A stretch of DNA of 64,000 bases from Roseiarcus sp963780825 (GCA_963780825.1 CAWADL010000011.1:42990-106989); one strand, 5' to 3'. Positions 37,860 to 47,273 are shown, counted from the first letter of the stretch. Notes: generated by a model not told the origin, from the sequence alone. Numbers and translations are program-made.

Positions 37860-38580
37860 ATGACCCTCGGCGCGTCGGAGGTCACGGTCCTGTTCTCCGG
37901 GATCAGGGCCATCGAGAATGTTTCGCTGGAGCTCGCTCGCGGCGAGATCCTCGGGCTCGTCGGACCGAACGGCGCCGGCAAGACCACGATGGTCAATGTC
38001 CTCAGCGGCTTTCAGCGGCCGCACGCCGGCGGCGTGGCGATCGGCGCGGACAATGCGTCGGGCCGCTCCGAATCCTGGTTCGCGAGAAACGGGGTCGCCC
38101 GCACGTTCCAGTCCGTCCGGTTATTCCCAGGCATGACTGTCAGCGAAAACATCGAGGTCTCACTCAGCAGTCTCGCCGTAGGGCGTCGTGCGGCTCGTCA
38201 GCGCGCGGTCGAGCTGCTTACCTACATGGGGATCGGCGAGCGCGCCCACGCGCGCGCCGACACGCTCAACTACAGTGACGAGCGCCGGGTCGGCATCGCC
38301 CGCGCGCTGGGGCTGGCGCCAAAATTCCTGCTTGCTCGACGAACCCGCAGCCGGCATGAACCTCCCCGAGGCGCAGGCGCTCAGCGCGCTCATCAAACAA
38401 ATACGCACCGATTTCGGCTGTGGCGTGCTGTTGATCGAACACAACATGCGCCTCGTGATGAACACCTGCGAACGGCTTCACGTGATGGCTAGCGGCAAGA
38501 CGATAGCCGCGGGCGAACCGAACGCGGTGCTTGCGGACGAGCGGTTTCGCGGCGCCTATCTGGGGTCGGAGGCGCGATGA
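37860..38580 (+). CDS. livG: branched-chain-type ABC importer ATPase LivG (one frame break)
   Basis: The first cytoplasmic ATPase of the importer, about 240 residues. Walker A is GPNGAGKTT, the LivG-specific segment GVARTFQSVRLFPGMTVSEN is clear, and Walker B and D-loop (LLDEPAAGMNLPEAQALSAL) are read in the next frame. The break is near 38335, where one extra T in ctgcttgctc shifts the frame; homology is otherwise continuous. The stop overlaps livF as ATGA. It powers uptake together with LivF through the LivHM channel. Confidence 0.9.
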
Positions 38581-39323
38581 GCCCCCCTGCCCCCGAGCCG
38601 CTTTTGGCCGTCCGCGAATTGACGGTGCGCTTCGGCCAGATCATGGCTCTCGATCGCGTTTCGCTGCACGTCAACCAAGGTGAAGTCGTCTCCATCGTCG
38701 GGCCGAATGGCGCCGGTAAAAGTTCGCTGCTCAAGGCGATAGCCGGCGTGGCGAAATCCGCTGGCGGCGATATTCTGTTCCTCGGCGAGACCATCGTCGG
38801 ACATTCTCTGGAACGCACGGTTCGCCGCGGCGTCGCTTTGGTGCTTGAGGGCCGTCATGTCTTTTCCGGTCTCACGGTGCTTGAGAATTTAAAGCTCGGC
38901 GCGACGATCCGGCGCGACGCCGCCGAAATCGCCGCCGATATTCGCTCTTATTTCGAGATCTTTCCGATCCTGCAGGAGCGTCGCGACGAGCCGGCGGGCC
39001 GGCTTTCCGGAGGCGAGCAGCAGATGCTGGTGATCGCTCGCGCGCTGTTGTCTCGTCCGGCCCTCCTGATGCTTGACGAACCCTCGCTCGGTCTCGCGCC
39101 GCAGATCATCGACCGCATCTATCAGATCATCGACGAGATCCGCTCCCGCGGGGTGACCGTGCTGGTTGTCGAACAAAACGCCGAACGCGCGCTTAAGGCG
39201 GCCGATCGAATTTACGTGCTGAATGGCGGCCGTGTGCGGCTCAGCGGCAACCCCTCAGCTTTGGCTGATACCCGGGAATTCGAGGCTGCCTATTTCGGCC
39301 TTTCTCCCGAGGAGGCCGCTTGA
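38577..39323 (+). CDS. livF: branched-chain-type ABC importer ATPase LivF
   Basis: An intact 248-residue ATPase. Walker A is GPNGAGKSS, the family segment RRGVALVLEGRHVFSGLTVL follows, then the signature LSGGEQQM, Walker B LLMLDEPSLGLAP and the H-loop VLVVEQNAE. It begins inside the livG stop (ATGA) and its own stop overlaps livH (TTGA), so the importer genes are translated as a chain. Confidence 0.95.
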   Translation: MSPPAPEPLLAVRELTVRFGQIMALDRVSLHVNQGEVVSIVGPNGAGKSSLLKAIAGVAKSAGGDILFLGETIVGHSLERTVRRGVALVLEGRHVFSGLTVLENLKLGATIRRDAAEIAADIRSYFEIFPILQERRDEPAGRLSGGEQQMLVIARALLSRPALLMLDEPSLGLAPQIIDRIYQIIDEIRSRGVTVLVVEQNAERALKAADRIYVLNGGRVRLSGNPSALADTREFEAAYFGLSPEEAA

Positions 39324-40206
39324 CTGAGGCCGCCCAGATCCTCGTCGATGCGCTTAGCTTGGGAGGCTTGTATGCGCTGACCGCGCTCGGCATCGGGCTC
39401 ATCTTCAGCGTGATGCGGCTCGCCAATCTCGCCCACGCCGAATTTGTCACGATCCCCGCCTACGCCTTGTTTGTCTTGTCTGGCCAACCGGCCGTCGCCG
39501 CCATCGGCGTCGCCTTGCTGGCGGCGGTCCTTCTTGCCTTGCTCACCGAGCGCGTGGCGTTCCGGCGCGCTGCAGAAACGCCGACCCGGCGACGATGCTG
39601 ATCGCGTCGTTCGCCGTGAGCATGCTGTTACAAAGGTTGCTGGTGTTCAGCGCCGGTTCGCGCATCAAGACGCTCGATCCCCTACCGATGTTGAACCGCG
39701 CCATCTGGATCGGCGGCGCGCAGTTGAGCGCGCTCAAGCTGGTGACCATCCTGGTCTGCGCGTTGCTGCTTGCGCTGCTGTCCTTGTTCCTGCGCAAGAC
39801 GCGATACGGGTTGCAAATGCGCGCGGCGGCCGAGAACTTCACCATGTCCCGGCTCGTCGGCGTCAGGGCAAACTCGGTGATCGCCATCGCATTCGCGCTG
39901 AGCGGCGCGCTCGCCGCGGTCGTCGCGGTGCTGTTCGCCGCGCAGACAGGTTTTGTGCATCCTCGCTTCGGTCTGCAACTCGTGATCATCGCCTTCGTCG
40001 CCACCGTCATCGGCGGCCTCGGGAGCCTCGAAGGCGCGGTCGCTGGAGGATTCCTGGTTGGCATCGTCTCTACCTTGCTGCAAGCGTTGCTCCCTGCGGA
40101 CTTGCGCCCATTCCGCGAAGCCTTCTTGTTCGTCGTCGTGATCCTGGTCCTGCTGTTTCGTCCGCAAGGCCTGTTCCCGGCGCGTGGCCTCCGCGAGCGC
40201 ATCTGA
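39320..40206 (+). CDS. livH: branched-chain-type ABC importer permease LivH (one frame break)
   Basis: A permease of about 295 residues with eight or so membrane helices. The start SLGGLYALTALGIGLIFSVM and the conserved cytoplasmic loop around RAAAENFTMSRLVGVRANSV, plus the ending LFRPQGLF, are typical of LivH. The frame changes near 39585 at gcagaaacgcc; adding one A restores ENADPATMLIASFAV. The TTG start overlaps the livF stop. It forms the channel with LivM. Confidence 0.9.
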
Positions 40207-41295
40207 TGACGATCGCGCACCCCGTAGCGAATGCGTGCCGGCGGCCCCCGCGTCGGGCGCCCTCCGCGATCTGGTCAGGCGCAGCGGCCCGCTCTGCATC
40301 CTCGCCGCGGCCGTGATCCTGATCGTCGTCCTCGCTCATTTCGGCGGGATTGTTGTTCAGCGACGGGTCATTCTCGGCTTGATCAACGTCGTGGCCGTGG
40401 TTGGCCTATATATTTTCATGGGCAATTCCGGGGTGCTCAATTTCAGCGGCGTCGCGTTCATGGCGATTGGCGCGTACACCTCGGCGTTGCTCACCATGCC
40501 GCCGATGATGAAGAACACGTTCCTTCCCGATCTGCCCGACTGGCTCGCAGCGGCGCAGGTCGCTCCTCTAGAAGGCGCGCTCGCCGCCGGCGGAGTTGCC
40601 GCGGTTGCAGCGCTTATCGTCGGTTGGCCGATCATGCGACTTTCGGGGATCGGCGCGGCGATCGCAACGCTGTCGTTGTTGATCATCTGCTACATCGTGC
40701 TCGGCAACTGGACGTCCTTCACCGGCGGCCAGCAATCGTTGATGGGCCTGCCGGCCTATGTCGGTCTTTGGACCGCAGGCGCGTGGGCGATCGCGGCGAT
40801 CGCCATCGCCTACGTCTACCAAGAGACGCGCTGGGCGATCGCGTTACGGGCGTCGCGCGAGGACGAGGTGGCGGCGCGAGCCAGCGGCGTGCGCATCGTT
40901 CGCCAGCGGCTGATCGCCTTCGTGCTCTCCGCCTTCGTTTCCGGCGTCGCCGGCGCGTTGTTTGGACATTTCCTCGGCACGCTGCGTGTCGAGAGCTTCT
41001 ATCTGGACCCGACGTTTCTCTATATCGCCATGCTGGTGGTGGGCGGAATGCGCAGCTTGACAGGCGCGTTCGTCGGCACGGCGACCATCTCGGTGCTGAC
41101 TGAGCTCCTGCGGTTGCTCGAAGTTGGCGTGCCTATTCCGAGCCTCGGCGTCACGCTCTCGACCCCGCCGGGCTCGGCGACGTAGCGCTCGCCGCGATCA
41201 TGCTGCTGATCATTCTGTTTCGTCCGCAAGGCATCACCGGCGGACGTGAAATCGGGTGGTGGTTTGAGACACGTCGTCGCGGAGAGGACCGTTGA
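40206..41295 (+). CDS. livM: branched-chain-type ABC importer permease LivM (frame breaks)
   Basis: A permease of about 360 residues. The core, VVGLYIFMGNSGVLNFSGVA through RASREDEVAARASGVRIVRQ, is a typical LivM. The ATG at 40206 overlaps the livH stop (TGATG), but the frame changes in the C5 run at 40242-40246. The end changes frame near 41168, after which GDVALAAIMLLIILFRPQG completes the usual C-terminus. Its final TGA overlaps the TTG start of the flavin monooxygenase, tying the importer to the catabolic enzyme. A start at 40184 in the core frame is an alternative. Confidence 0.87.
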
Positions 41296-42527
41296 AAGCG
41301 ATCATCGTCGGCGCTGGAATTGGCGGTATCACGGCCGCGCTGATGCTGTCGCGACGCGGCGTCGACTGCGAAGTCTACGAGCAGTCGAGCGAAATCCGCG
41401 AACTGGGCGTGGGGTTGACGCTTCTCCCCCACGCGGTCAAACAACTCGCGGAGCTCGATCTGCTGGCCGATCTCGATCGCGTCGCGATCCGTAGCGCGCA
41501 TCTGTATTTTCTCACGCGGCGCGGCCAAGCGGTGTGGGACGAACCGCGTGGACTCGCGGCGGGCTATGACGTGCCGCAGTTCTTCGTTCATCGCGGCAAG
41601 TTGCATGTCGTCCTATACGAGGCGTTGCGCGCACGGGCGCCGTCGGCGCTTCGGCTCGACCGGCGCCTGATCAACTATCAAGAAAGCGAGGGCCGGATTG
41701 TCGCGACCTTCATGGATAGGGAAGGTCGAAATCATACGACCGAAGCCGATCTGCTGATCGGAGCGGACGGCATACACTCCGCCACGCGCGCGCAGATGCG
41801 CCCGAACGAAGGCGGGCCGCGCTGGAGCGGCCTTATGCTGTGGCGCGGGGCTGTCGAGCAACCAACATTCCTGGATGGCGCCTCGGTGATGATCCACGGC
41901 GGAGTGGACGCCAAGTTCGTGCTCTATCCCATCGCGCCCGGCGCTCGGCCAGGTTATAAGCTGACCAACTGGGCGGTGATCATCAGATTGGCGCCTGACG
42001 GAAGCGAGCCGCCGTCGCGAGAGAATTGGTCGAAAGTGGGCAACCGGGCGGAATTGACGCCCTATCTCGACCGCTTTCATAGCGACATTGTAGATCTGAA
42101 GGGCGTTGTGGCGGCCACCGAGACATTCTGGGAATATCCGATGTGCGATCGCGAGCCGATCCACGATTGGACGCAGGGGCGCGCAACTTTGCTCGGCGAC
42201 GCCGCGCATCCCATGTATCCGATGGGCGCCAACGGCGCCTCACAAGCCATTCTCGACGCGCGCTGTCTGGCCGACGCTTTGTCGCAGCATGCCGACATTG
42301 AGGGCGCTCTCGCCGCGTATCAGGCCGAGCGGATCGCGAAAACGGCGGCGATCGTCATGTTGAACCGCGCGGGCGGCCCTGAGGGCGTCATCGACGCCGT
42401 CGAGGCGCGCGCGCCCGATGGGTTCGCCGACATCGAACAGGTAATGAGCCGAGCCGAACGACAAGCCTTTTTGACCAATTACGCCCAGCGCGCTGGCTTC
42501 ACCGTCGCGCAGGTGGCGAGGCAATAG
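41292..42527 (+). CDS. FAD-dependent aromatic-ring monooxygenase (PhzS/salicylate hydroxylase-like)
   Basis: A 411-residue class A flavoprotein hydroxylase. The dinucleotide motif AIIVGAGIGGITAALML, the DG motif in LLIGADGIHSATR and the FAD ribityl motif LLGDAAHPMYPMGANGASQA are all intact. The closest outline is PhzS and related hydroxylases of carboxylated aromatic rings. It uses NAD(P)H and O2 to hydroxylate an activated ring. The start codon TTG overlaps livM, so the enzyme is made with the importer: strong contextual evidence that its substrate, or a precursor, is what the importer takes up. Confidence 0.9.
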   Translation: MKAIIVGAGIGGITAALMLSRRGVDCEVYEQSSEIRELGVGLTLLPHAVKQLAELDLLADLDRVAIRSAHLYFLTRRGQAVWDEPRGLAAGYDVPQFFVHRGKLHVVLYEALRARAPSALRLDRRLINYQESEGRIVATFMDREGRNHTTEADLLIGADGIHSATRAQMRPNEGGPRWSGLMLWRGAVEQPTFLDGASVMIHGGVDAKFVLYPIAPGARPGYKLTNWAVIIRLAPDGSEPPSRENWSKVGNRAELTPYLDRFHSDIVDLKGVVAATETFWEYPMCDREPIHDWTQGRATLLGDAAHPMYPMGANGASQAILDARCLADALSQHADIEGALAAYQAERIAKTAAIVMLNRAGGPEGVIDAVEARAPDGFADIEQVMSRAERQAFLTNYAQRAGFTVAQVARQ

Positions 42528-42538
42528 CGAGGAGACCC

Positions 42539-42826
42539 ATGCGATTCGCCGCGATGTTTTTCGACGACCTCGATCCGAGCCGGGTCGCGCCCGATTTGAC
42601 CAAACAACACTTCGACTATCTGCGCGAGCATGCCGATAAGATCACGTCGGCCGGCGGTCTGCGGACGGAGGTTGGCGGTCCCTTTCGCGGCTCGCTTTGG
42701 GTCATCGAAGCCACCGACATCGCTGAAGCGCAGCGGCTTGCTGACGGCGATCCCTATTGCGTAGCGGGGCTTCGACCGGATCGCCGCGTTTTCATCTGGA
42801 ACCACGCCCCGATCCCCAAGGCGTGA
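42539..42826 (+). CDS. YciI-like protein
   Basis: A 95-residue ferredoxin-fold protein of the YCII/muconolactone-isomerase-like group: RFAAMFFDDLDPSRVAPDLT, then SLWVIEATDIAEAQRLADGD followed by DPYCVAGL. YciI-type proteins in catabolic operons act as small dehalogenases, isomerases or hydrolases, or remain without known activity. It lies 11 bases after the monooxygenase and 22 before the cupin, clearly in the same operon. Confidence 0.85.
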   Translation: MRFAAMFFDDLDPSRVAPDLTKQHFDYLREHADKITSAGGLRTEVGGPFRGSLWVIEATDIAEAQRLADGDPYCVAGLRPDRRVFIWNHAPIPKA

Positions 42827-42848
42827 AACAACTGCGAAGGAGCTTTCC

Positions 42849-43301
42849 ATGACAGACAAGCGGGACGTGGTCATCATCAAGCCCAAACAGACGGAAGTCG
42901 CCCGTCAGGGCATGCCGCAATTCTTCGGCGTCAGCGGCGCGTCAACCGGCGCGAAGAACATCTCGATGAACGTTACGGCGTTCGGTCCCGGCGGCAAGGC
43001 CAAGGCGCATTATCACAAGGACTACGAAACCGCGATTTACGGCGTCAGCGGCCTCATCGCCTTGTATCACGGCCATGAGCTGGAGCACTGCTCATTCATC
43101 GAGCCGGGCTCGTTCTGCTACATTCCGCCCTTCCTGCCTCACATCGCCTTCAACATGAGCGATAGCGAGCCGGCGGTCGCGATCACGGCGCGCAACGACG
43201 CCGCCGAGCAGGAAAATGTTGTGCTGACGCCGGAGCTCGACGGCCGCGTTGATCATCTGGTTGCCGCGCAGAAGGCCGATCGTCTCGCGGGGCGCCTTTG
43301 A
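42849..43301 (+). CDS. cupin-domain protein
   Basis: A 150-residue single-domain cupin. Motif 1 is AKAHYHKDYETAIYGVSG with metal ligands HxH and E, and motif 2 is PGSFCYIPPFLPHIAFN with the last His. Such proteins in aromatic operons act as dioxygenases, isomerases or binding proteins. An AGGAG site lies 6 bases before the ATG. It is the last intact gene before a recombination scar at 43326-43412. Confidence 0.85.
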   Translation: MTDKRDVVIIKPKQTEVARQGMPQFFGVSGASTGAKNISMNVTAFGPGGKAKAHYHKDYETAIYGVSGLIALYHGHELEHCSFIEPGSFCYIPPFLPHIAFNMSDSEPAVAITARNDAAEQENVVLTPELDGRVDHLVAAQKADRLAGRL

Positions 43302-43325
43302 GGTCGGGCCGACGCTTCAGTCTGC

Positions 43326-43412
43326 TCACCACATGACGTCGCCGCCGTTCGGCGAAAGGCTCTGGCCGATGAAGAAGGACGCGTCATCGGAAGCCAGGTA
43401 GACATAGGCCAT
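43326..43412 (-). pseudogene. C-terminal remnant of an SDR gene
   Basis: The minus strand encodes MAYVYLASDDASFFIG and then QSLSPNGGDVMW before a TGA at 43326-43328. This is the conserved last 28 residues of a classical SDR (YLASDDASFITGQ-L-x-NGG). Nothing of the rest of the gene is present: at 43412 the sequence switches to a different gene fragment in the opposite direction. Confidence 0.7.
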
Positions 43413-43851
43413 CGTCCTGCGTATCGCGGGAGTTTATGGTCCAAGGCGGCGTACCAGCTGCGTGCTGCGGTTGATGATTGAGAACGCGCTCGCCGGCCGC
43501 GCGACGCACTTGGCTTACGGCAAAGGCTTCCCGCGACAGTGGGTGTATGTCGACGATGTCGCGGACGGCATCATCCTTGCTCTCAACGCAAAGGCGCCGA
43601 AGCGGCGCATCTACAACATCAGCGGCGGCGTCAATCCTGACATCGAGGAAGCCGCAGCGATCGTACGCGAGCTGCTGCCAGGCGCCGACATCGAGCTCGC
43701 CGAAGCGGCCGATCCAGAGGATGTGAGACTGGGATTGCTCGATATTTCGGCCGCGCGCGACGATCTCGGATACGCGCCGAAAGTCGACCTTCGAACCGGA
43801 ATAAGCCGCTTGATTGAGTCTGTCAGAGCGACCGGCTCGGCGTTAAGCTAG
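43411..43851 (+). pseudogene. C-terminal remnant of an NAD-dependent epimerase/dehydratase
   Basis: The frame is open from about 43411 (VLRIAGVYGPRRRTSCVLRL) to the stop at 43851. It covers the last ~145 residues of an extended-SDR sugar epimerase/dehydratase, including FPRQWVYVDDVADGIILALN and a YAPKVDLRTGISRLIESV ending. The nucleotide-binding half and YxxxK site are missing. A start at 43462 would give 129 residues, but the enzyme could not work. The 5' end abuts the SDR remnant exactly, so both were cut by one rearrangement. Confidence 0.7.
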
Positions 43852-43875
43852 GTAATTGAAACCGAGGATTTGGAC

Positions 43876-45168
43876 ATGAGGAAGATCGCAATCATTGGTT
43901 CGGGACAGGCCGGCTGCATCTTGGCCTATTCGCTGATCAAACGCGGCTACGATGTGACGCTCTATTCCGACCGAACGCCGGACCAATGGCTGAACCACTC
44001 GGCGCCGACGGGTTCAGCCTGCCTCTATGCCGAGGTGATCGACATCGAGCGTGAGCTCGGCATGGATCATTGGTCGCAGGACATGTTTCCGGCCGAAGGC
44101 GTTCTCTTGGAAAGCGCGAGATTTCCTGGCGACCCCGAAGCCGGCATGATGAAGGGGCGGCTCGAATATGGTCGCAAGGGCGGCGCGATCGATCAACGGA
44201 TGAGAATCCATCGCTGGCTGGAAGACTTCGAATCGATCGGCGGAACCCTCGTCATCGAAAGCGTGACGCCCGAACGGGCGGATCGGATCAGCATGGAATC
44301 GGACCTGACAATCCTCGCGGCCGGCAAAGCCGACCTCGGAAGACTGATCCCGAGGGATGAGCGGCGCAGCCATTACAGCAAGCCGCAGAGAAATCTCGCG
44401 ATGGTGATTGTGAGAAGCAAATCAGGCAAACATGTCCGCGACTGGTTCTCCGACCGCACGCCCTATAGCTCGACGAAGTTCGATTTCTTCGCGGATTCAG
44501 GCGAATATTTCTGGGTTCCCTATACGCATAAGACCGCAGGGCCGACTTACGCCATCCTGTTCGAGGCGAGGGAGGGAAGCCGTATGGACCGGTTCGCTCA
44601 ATGCAAATCGGGCGAGGAGGCGACCACGCAGGCGCTCGACATTATCAGGGAATTCTCGCCCTGGGAGCATCACGTCGTCGACGATATCGAATATGTCAGC
44701 GAGGACCGTCACGGATGGCTCGCGGGTCGCTTTCCTCCGACAGTCCGCAGGCCCTTTGGACGCTTGCCATCGGGCGGGTTGATCATGCCGATCGGCGACA
44801 CCGCGATCACATTCGACCCGCTCTGCGGACAAGGCGGCAATTTCGCCAGCCGCAGCGCCAAATATGTCGCCGAGGAGATCAGCAAGCGTGGGGAGCTCCC
44901 CTTCGACGAACTTTGGTTGACCGAGGTGAACTTGGGTCTTTGGGAGCGGTATGGGCGGGGCGGCTGCGATTTGACGCGCCTGTTCCTGGAGCCGCCCTCC
45001 GAGGCTGCGCAGATTGTTCTGAAGGCGGCGGCCGAGGACGAGCGCGCGGCCGACGCTTATTACTACGGCTTCCCGCATCCGGAAGCGATCGTGCCGGCGC
45101 TCACCGACGTCAACGTCGCGAGCGCGTTCGCGGGCCGCTATGGAATTGCATCCGCGCTCGCCAACTGA
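43876..45168 (+). CDS. styrene/indole monooxygenase oxygenase component (StyA-like)
   Basis: A 430-residue FAD-dependent oxygenase of the external (group E) flavin monooxygenase class, which epoxidises styrene, indole and related alkenes with FADH2 supplied by a separate reductase. The N-terminal KIAIIGSGQAGCILAYSLI has the SMO-type GxGQAG, and the second FAD block reads GDTAITFDPLCGQGGNFASR. The ATG at 43876 follows GAGGA; an in-frame TTG at 43870 is less likely. The reductase gene follows 22 bases later. The frame is intact. The substrate (styrene, indole or another vinyl aromatic) cannot be decided. Confidence 0.88.
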   Translation: MRKIAIIGSGQAGCILAYSLIKRGYDVTLYSDRTPDQWLNHSAPTGSACLYAEVIDIERELGMDHWSQDMFPAEGVLLESARFPGDPEAGMMKGRLEYGRKGGAIDQRMRIHRWLEDFESIGGTLVIESVTPERADRISMESDLTILAAGKADLGRLIPRDERRSHYSKPQRNLAMVIVRSKSGKHVRDWFSDRTPYSSTKFDFFADSGEYFWVPYTHKTAGPTYAILFEAREGSRMDRFAQCKSGEEATTQALDIIREFSPWEHHVVDDIEYVSEDRHGWLAGRFPPTVRRPFGRLPSGGLIMPIGDTAITFDPLCGQGGNFASRSAKYVAEEISKRGELPFDELWLTEVNLGLWERYGRGGCDLTRLFLEPPSEAAQIVLKAAAEDERAADAYYYGFPHPEAIVPALTDVNVASAFAGRYGIASALAN

Positions 45169-45190
45169 CAAGAGTCTGGGAAGCCCAGCG

Positions 45191-45763
45191 ATGTTGATGA
45201 AGCAAGACATCTCCACCGCATCGTTTCGAGAGGCGATGTCCCGCTTCGGCGCCGCGGTCAATATCGTGACGTCGGACGGTCCAGAGGGGCGGCTTGGCTT
45301 TACGGCGACTGCGGTATGCAGCCTCAGCGCGCAACCGCCGTCGTTGCTGGTTTGCATGAACCGTGGGAGTTCGCAGAACAAATCGCTGCAGGCCAATGGC
45401 GTGATTTGCGTCAACACGCTTGCGGGACACCAGAGCCAAATATCGGCGGTGTTCTCTGGCGCGGGGAAGCTGGATATGGCCGCGCGCTTTGACAGCGCGA
45501 CCTGGCTTGTTCTGGAGACCGGAGCGCCGGCCTTAGCGGATGCGCTGATCGCCTTTGACTGCCGGATCACACAAGTGATTGAGACCACAACCCATAGCTT
45601 GCTGATCGCCGAGGTCGTAGGGCTGGGGCTCGGTCGGCACGGCAGCAGCCTGATGTACGTTCATCGTCAGTACCGCAACTTGCATCATCCGGGAACGGAA
45701 AATCCGGCTACTGCGGAGGGAGAACCTCTGCGCGATTGGGAAGCGTCTGCGGGGTGGCTTTGA
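45191..45763 (+). CDS. flavin reductase component (StyB/HpaC-like)
   Basis: A 190-residue flavin reductase-domain protein: REAMSRFGAAVNIVTSDGPE and LGFTATAVCSLSAQPPSLLV, then NGVICVNTLAGHQSQIS, and a C-terminal YVHRQYRNL. It reduces FAD or FMN with NADH and passes it to the oxygenase encoded just upstream. The ATG at 45191 is preferred because the start at 45140 would overlap the oxygenase. A perfect palindrome follows 21 bases after the stop and may end the operon. Confidence 0.9.
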   Translation: MLMKQDISTASFREAMSRFGAAVNIVTSDGPEGRLGFTATAVCSLSAQPPSLLVCMNRGSSQNKSLQANGVICVNTLAGHQSQISAVFSGAGKLDMAARFDSATWLVLETGAPALADALIAFDCRITQVIETTTHSLLIAEVVGLGLGRHGSSLMYVHRQYRNLHHPGTENPATAEGEPLRDWEASAGWL

Positions 45764-45784
45764 CGCTGAAAAGGCGCCAGTTCC

Positions 45785-45825
45785 GTCATGGCCGGGCTTG
45801 TCCCTGGGACAAGCCCGGCCATGAC
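45785..45825. terminator. perfect 41-bp palindrome after the flavin reductase gene
   Basis: Arms of 20 bases (gtcatggccgggcttgtccc and its exact complement) around a single T. It would form a very stable hairpin at the end of the catabolic operon. It resembles a dispersed palindromic unit and lacks a T tract. Confidence 0.6.
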
Positions 45826-46082
45826 GCGGAGAGCGTTTATCAGAAGCCGCTATCTCATCGCTTTGAGGAGGTTGGACCGCGCTAAACAGGCGGACCGCCG
45901 AGAGAGGGTCGAAGTCCCTCTCGACGGTCCTGACCCCCACAGGCCGTGCGGAACCGAGACCGCGCGAAACCAACGCGAGGGCTAACAGCCATTACGTTCA
46001 AGACTGTCCCGGGTTTCAAACTCCAGGAGTCTGCGCGCGGCGAATCTTCGAGACGATATGCGCGTCGACGATGTGTCCGCTG
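45826..46082. other. intergenic region, no gene seen
   Basis: Together with the palindrome, about 320 bases between convergent genes. No coding frame of good character is visible. Confidence 0.35.
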
Positions 46083-46523
46083 CTATTTTACCGTGAGCAC
46101 CAAACCGTTGAGGTCTGCACTGACGATCGCTCCGACGGAATTGCCGGCAAGCGACAGCACTGCGCCGTTCTGGTTGGTCAGCACAATGGCTTGCGCGCCC
46201 CGACCAATAGCCGCCCCGACATTCCCGGCGGCGTAGACGCCGGTGACGTCGGACGCGCGTCGGATGTGGCTCACGTTCCCATGGAAGCGGGTCCGCGAGG
46301 CCCCGAACGTAAACCCGTAGCTGACGCCGCCGATTGCGAGCGGGTAGCGCCGGCCGTGGAAGTAGAGCGTACCCGACCCCGCCGAGCCGCCGAGAACAAA
46401 TCCTGCCTTGAAGACTTCAAACGAGATCCCGCCGCCATCGGCGTAGGCCGCGGATCCGAGGGTGACGCCGACGAGCGTCAGCAAGACCCTTAAACCGGAA
46501 CGAAATGTAGATGTCATGCGCAT
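46083..46523 (-). CDS. conserved secreted protein of unknown function
   Basis: A 146-residue exported protein: a signal peptide with VLLTLVGVTLGSAAYA, then a compact domain GISFEVFKAGFVLGGSAGSG, RRYPLAIGGVSYGFTFGASR and NVGAAIGRGAQAIVLTNQNG. The glycine-rich beta pattern suggests a small barrel or outer-surface domain. I recognise the type as a recurrent Rhizobiales hypothetical but cannot name a function. The ATG at 46523 (or 46517) gives a normal signal peptide; an upstream start at 46574 would not. Confidence 0.65.
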   Translation of the reverse strand: MRMTSTFRSGLRVLLTLVGVTLGSAAYADGGGISFEVFKAGFVLGGSAGSGTLYFHGRRYPLAIGGVSYGFTFGASRTRFHGNVSHIRRASDVTGVYAAGNVGAAIGRGAQAIVLTNQNGAVLSLAGNSVGAIVSADLNGLVLTVK

Positions 46524-46579
46524 TGGCGGAGCCCCTTGTTGAGCGGACGTGTATGCGGCGCAGGCGACATCCACAAGGG

Positions 46580-46597
46580 GGCGCCTTGGAAGGCGCC
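46580..46597. repeat. short REP-like hairpin
   Basis: A perfect ggcgcctt-gg-aaggcgcc hairpin between two genes, of the same small class as those at 11857 and 28756. Confidence 0.4.
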
Positions 46598-46647
46598 AGC
46601 TACACGTCGCTTAGCGCGACTCGGCCAGTTCGTGAGTCAGGGGCGGT

Positions 46648-47262
46648 TCAACGCCTGTTTGTTGCGCCCTCGCTCCAAAGTTTGAGCGCCTCTACCTCGC
46701 TGTCGCGCAACTCATGGCCTCCCTCATGCCATTTGAGCGTCGCGTCCGCGCCTTGCCGCGACCAGAACTCGGCGAGCGCGGATGTTTGGTCCGGCGGACA
46801 GATCGGATCGCGCTCGCCGGCCGTGATGATAACGCGCGTTCCCGCAAGCCGCGCGTCGTCGGTCGGCCGCCACGGAATCAGCGGGTGCATCAGCGCGATC
46901 TCGTCAAACAAGCCAGGCTCCGCGAAGGCGACCGACGCAAGAATGTTGGCTCCGTTGGAATAGCCGATGCCAACGACACGGCTCGCCTGCGCCCGCTGCT
47001 TGTGAGCGCGCACGAATCCCGCCATCGCCGCCGTGCGGCGCGCGAGATCGTCGAAGTCGTAAAGGCCTTCCGCCTTGCGGCGAAAGAAACGCAGGGCGCC
47101 GTGTTCGGAGACGTCGCCGCGCGGCGCTATGATTGCGGCGTGCGGCCAAACATCACTGGCGAGCGGCAACATCTGCCGCTCGTCGCCGCCGGTTCCGTGA
47201 AAGGCAAAGACCAGTGCGCCTTCTCCGGGAGTGGCCGCATATTTGTAGGCGTCGAGGCTCAT
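46648..47262 (-). CDS. MhqD-like alpha/beta hydrolase (carboxylesterase)
   Basis: A 204-residue hydrolase of the phospholipase/carboxylesterase type. The oxyanion region FAFHGTGGDERQML, nucleophile GIGYSNGANILASV, acid TAGERDPICP and histidine HEGGHEL form a full triad. The ATG at 47262 follows AAGGAG by six bases and sits 11 bases after the MhqO-like stop, so the two form an operon. In Bacillus the MhqO/MhqD pair protects against quinones; here the hydrolase may process the ring-cleavage product. Confidence 0.85.
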   Translation of the reverse strand: MSLDAYKYAATPGEGALVFAFHGTGGDERQMLPLASDVWPHAAIIAPRGDVSEHGALRFFRRKAEGLYDFDDLARRTAAMAGFVRAHKQRAQASRVVGIGYSNGANILASVAFAEPGLFDEIALMHPLIPWRPTDDARLAGTRVIITAGERDPICPPDQTSALAEFWSRQGADATLKWHEGGHELRDSEVEALKLWSEGATNRR

Positions 47263-47273
47263 GTCGGGCTCCT

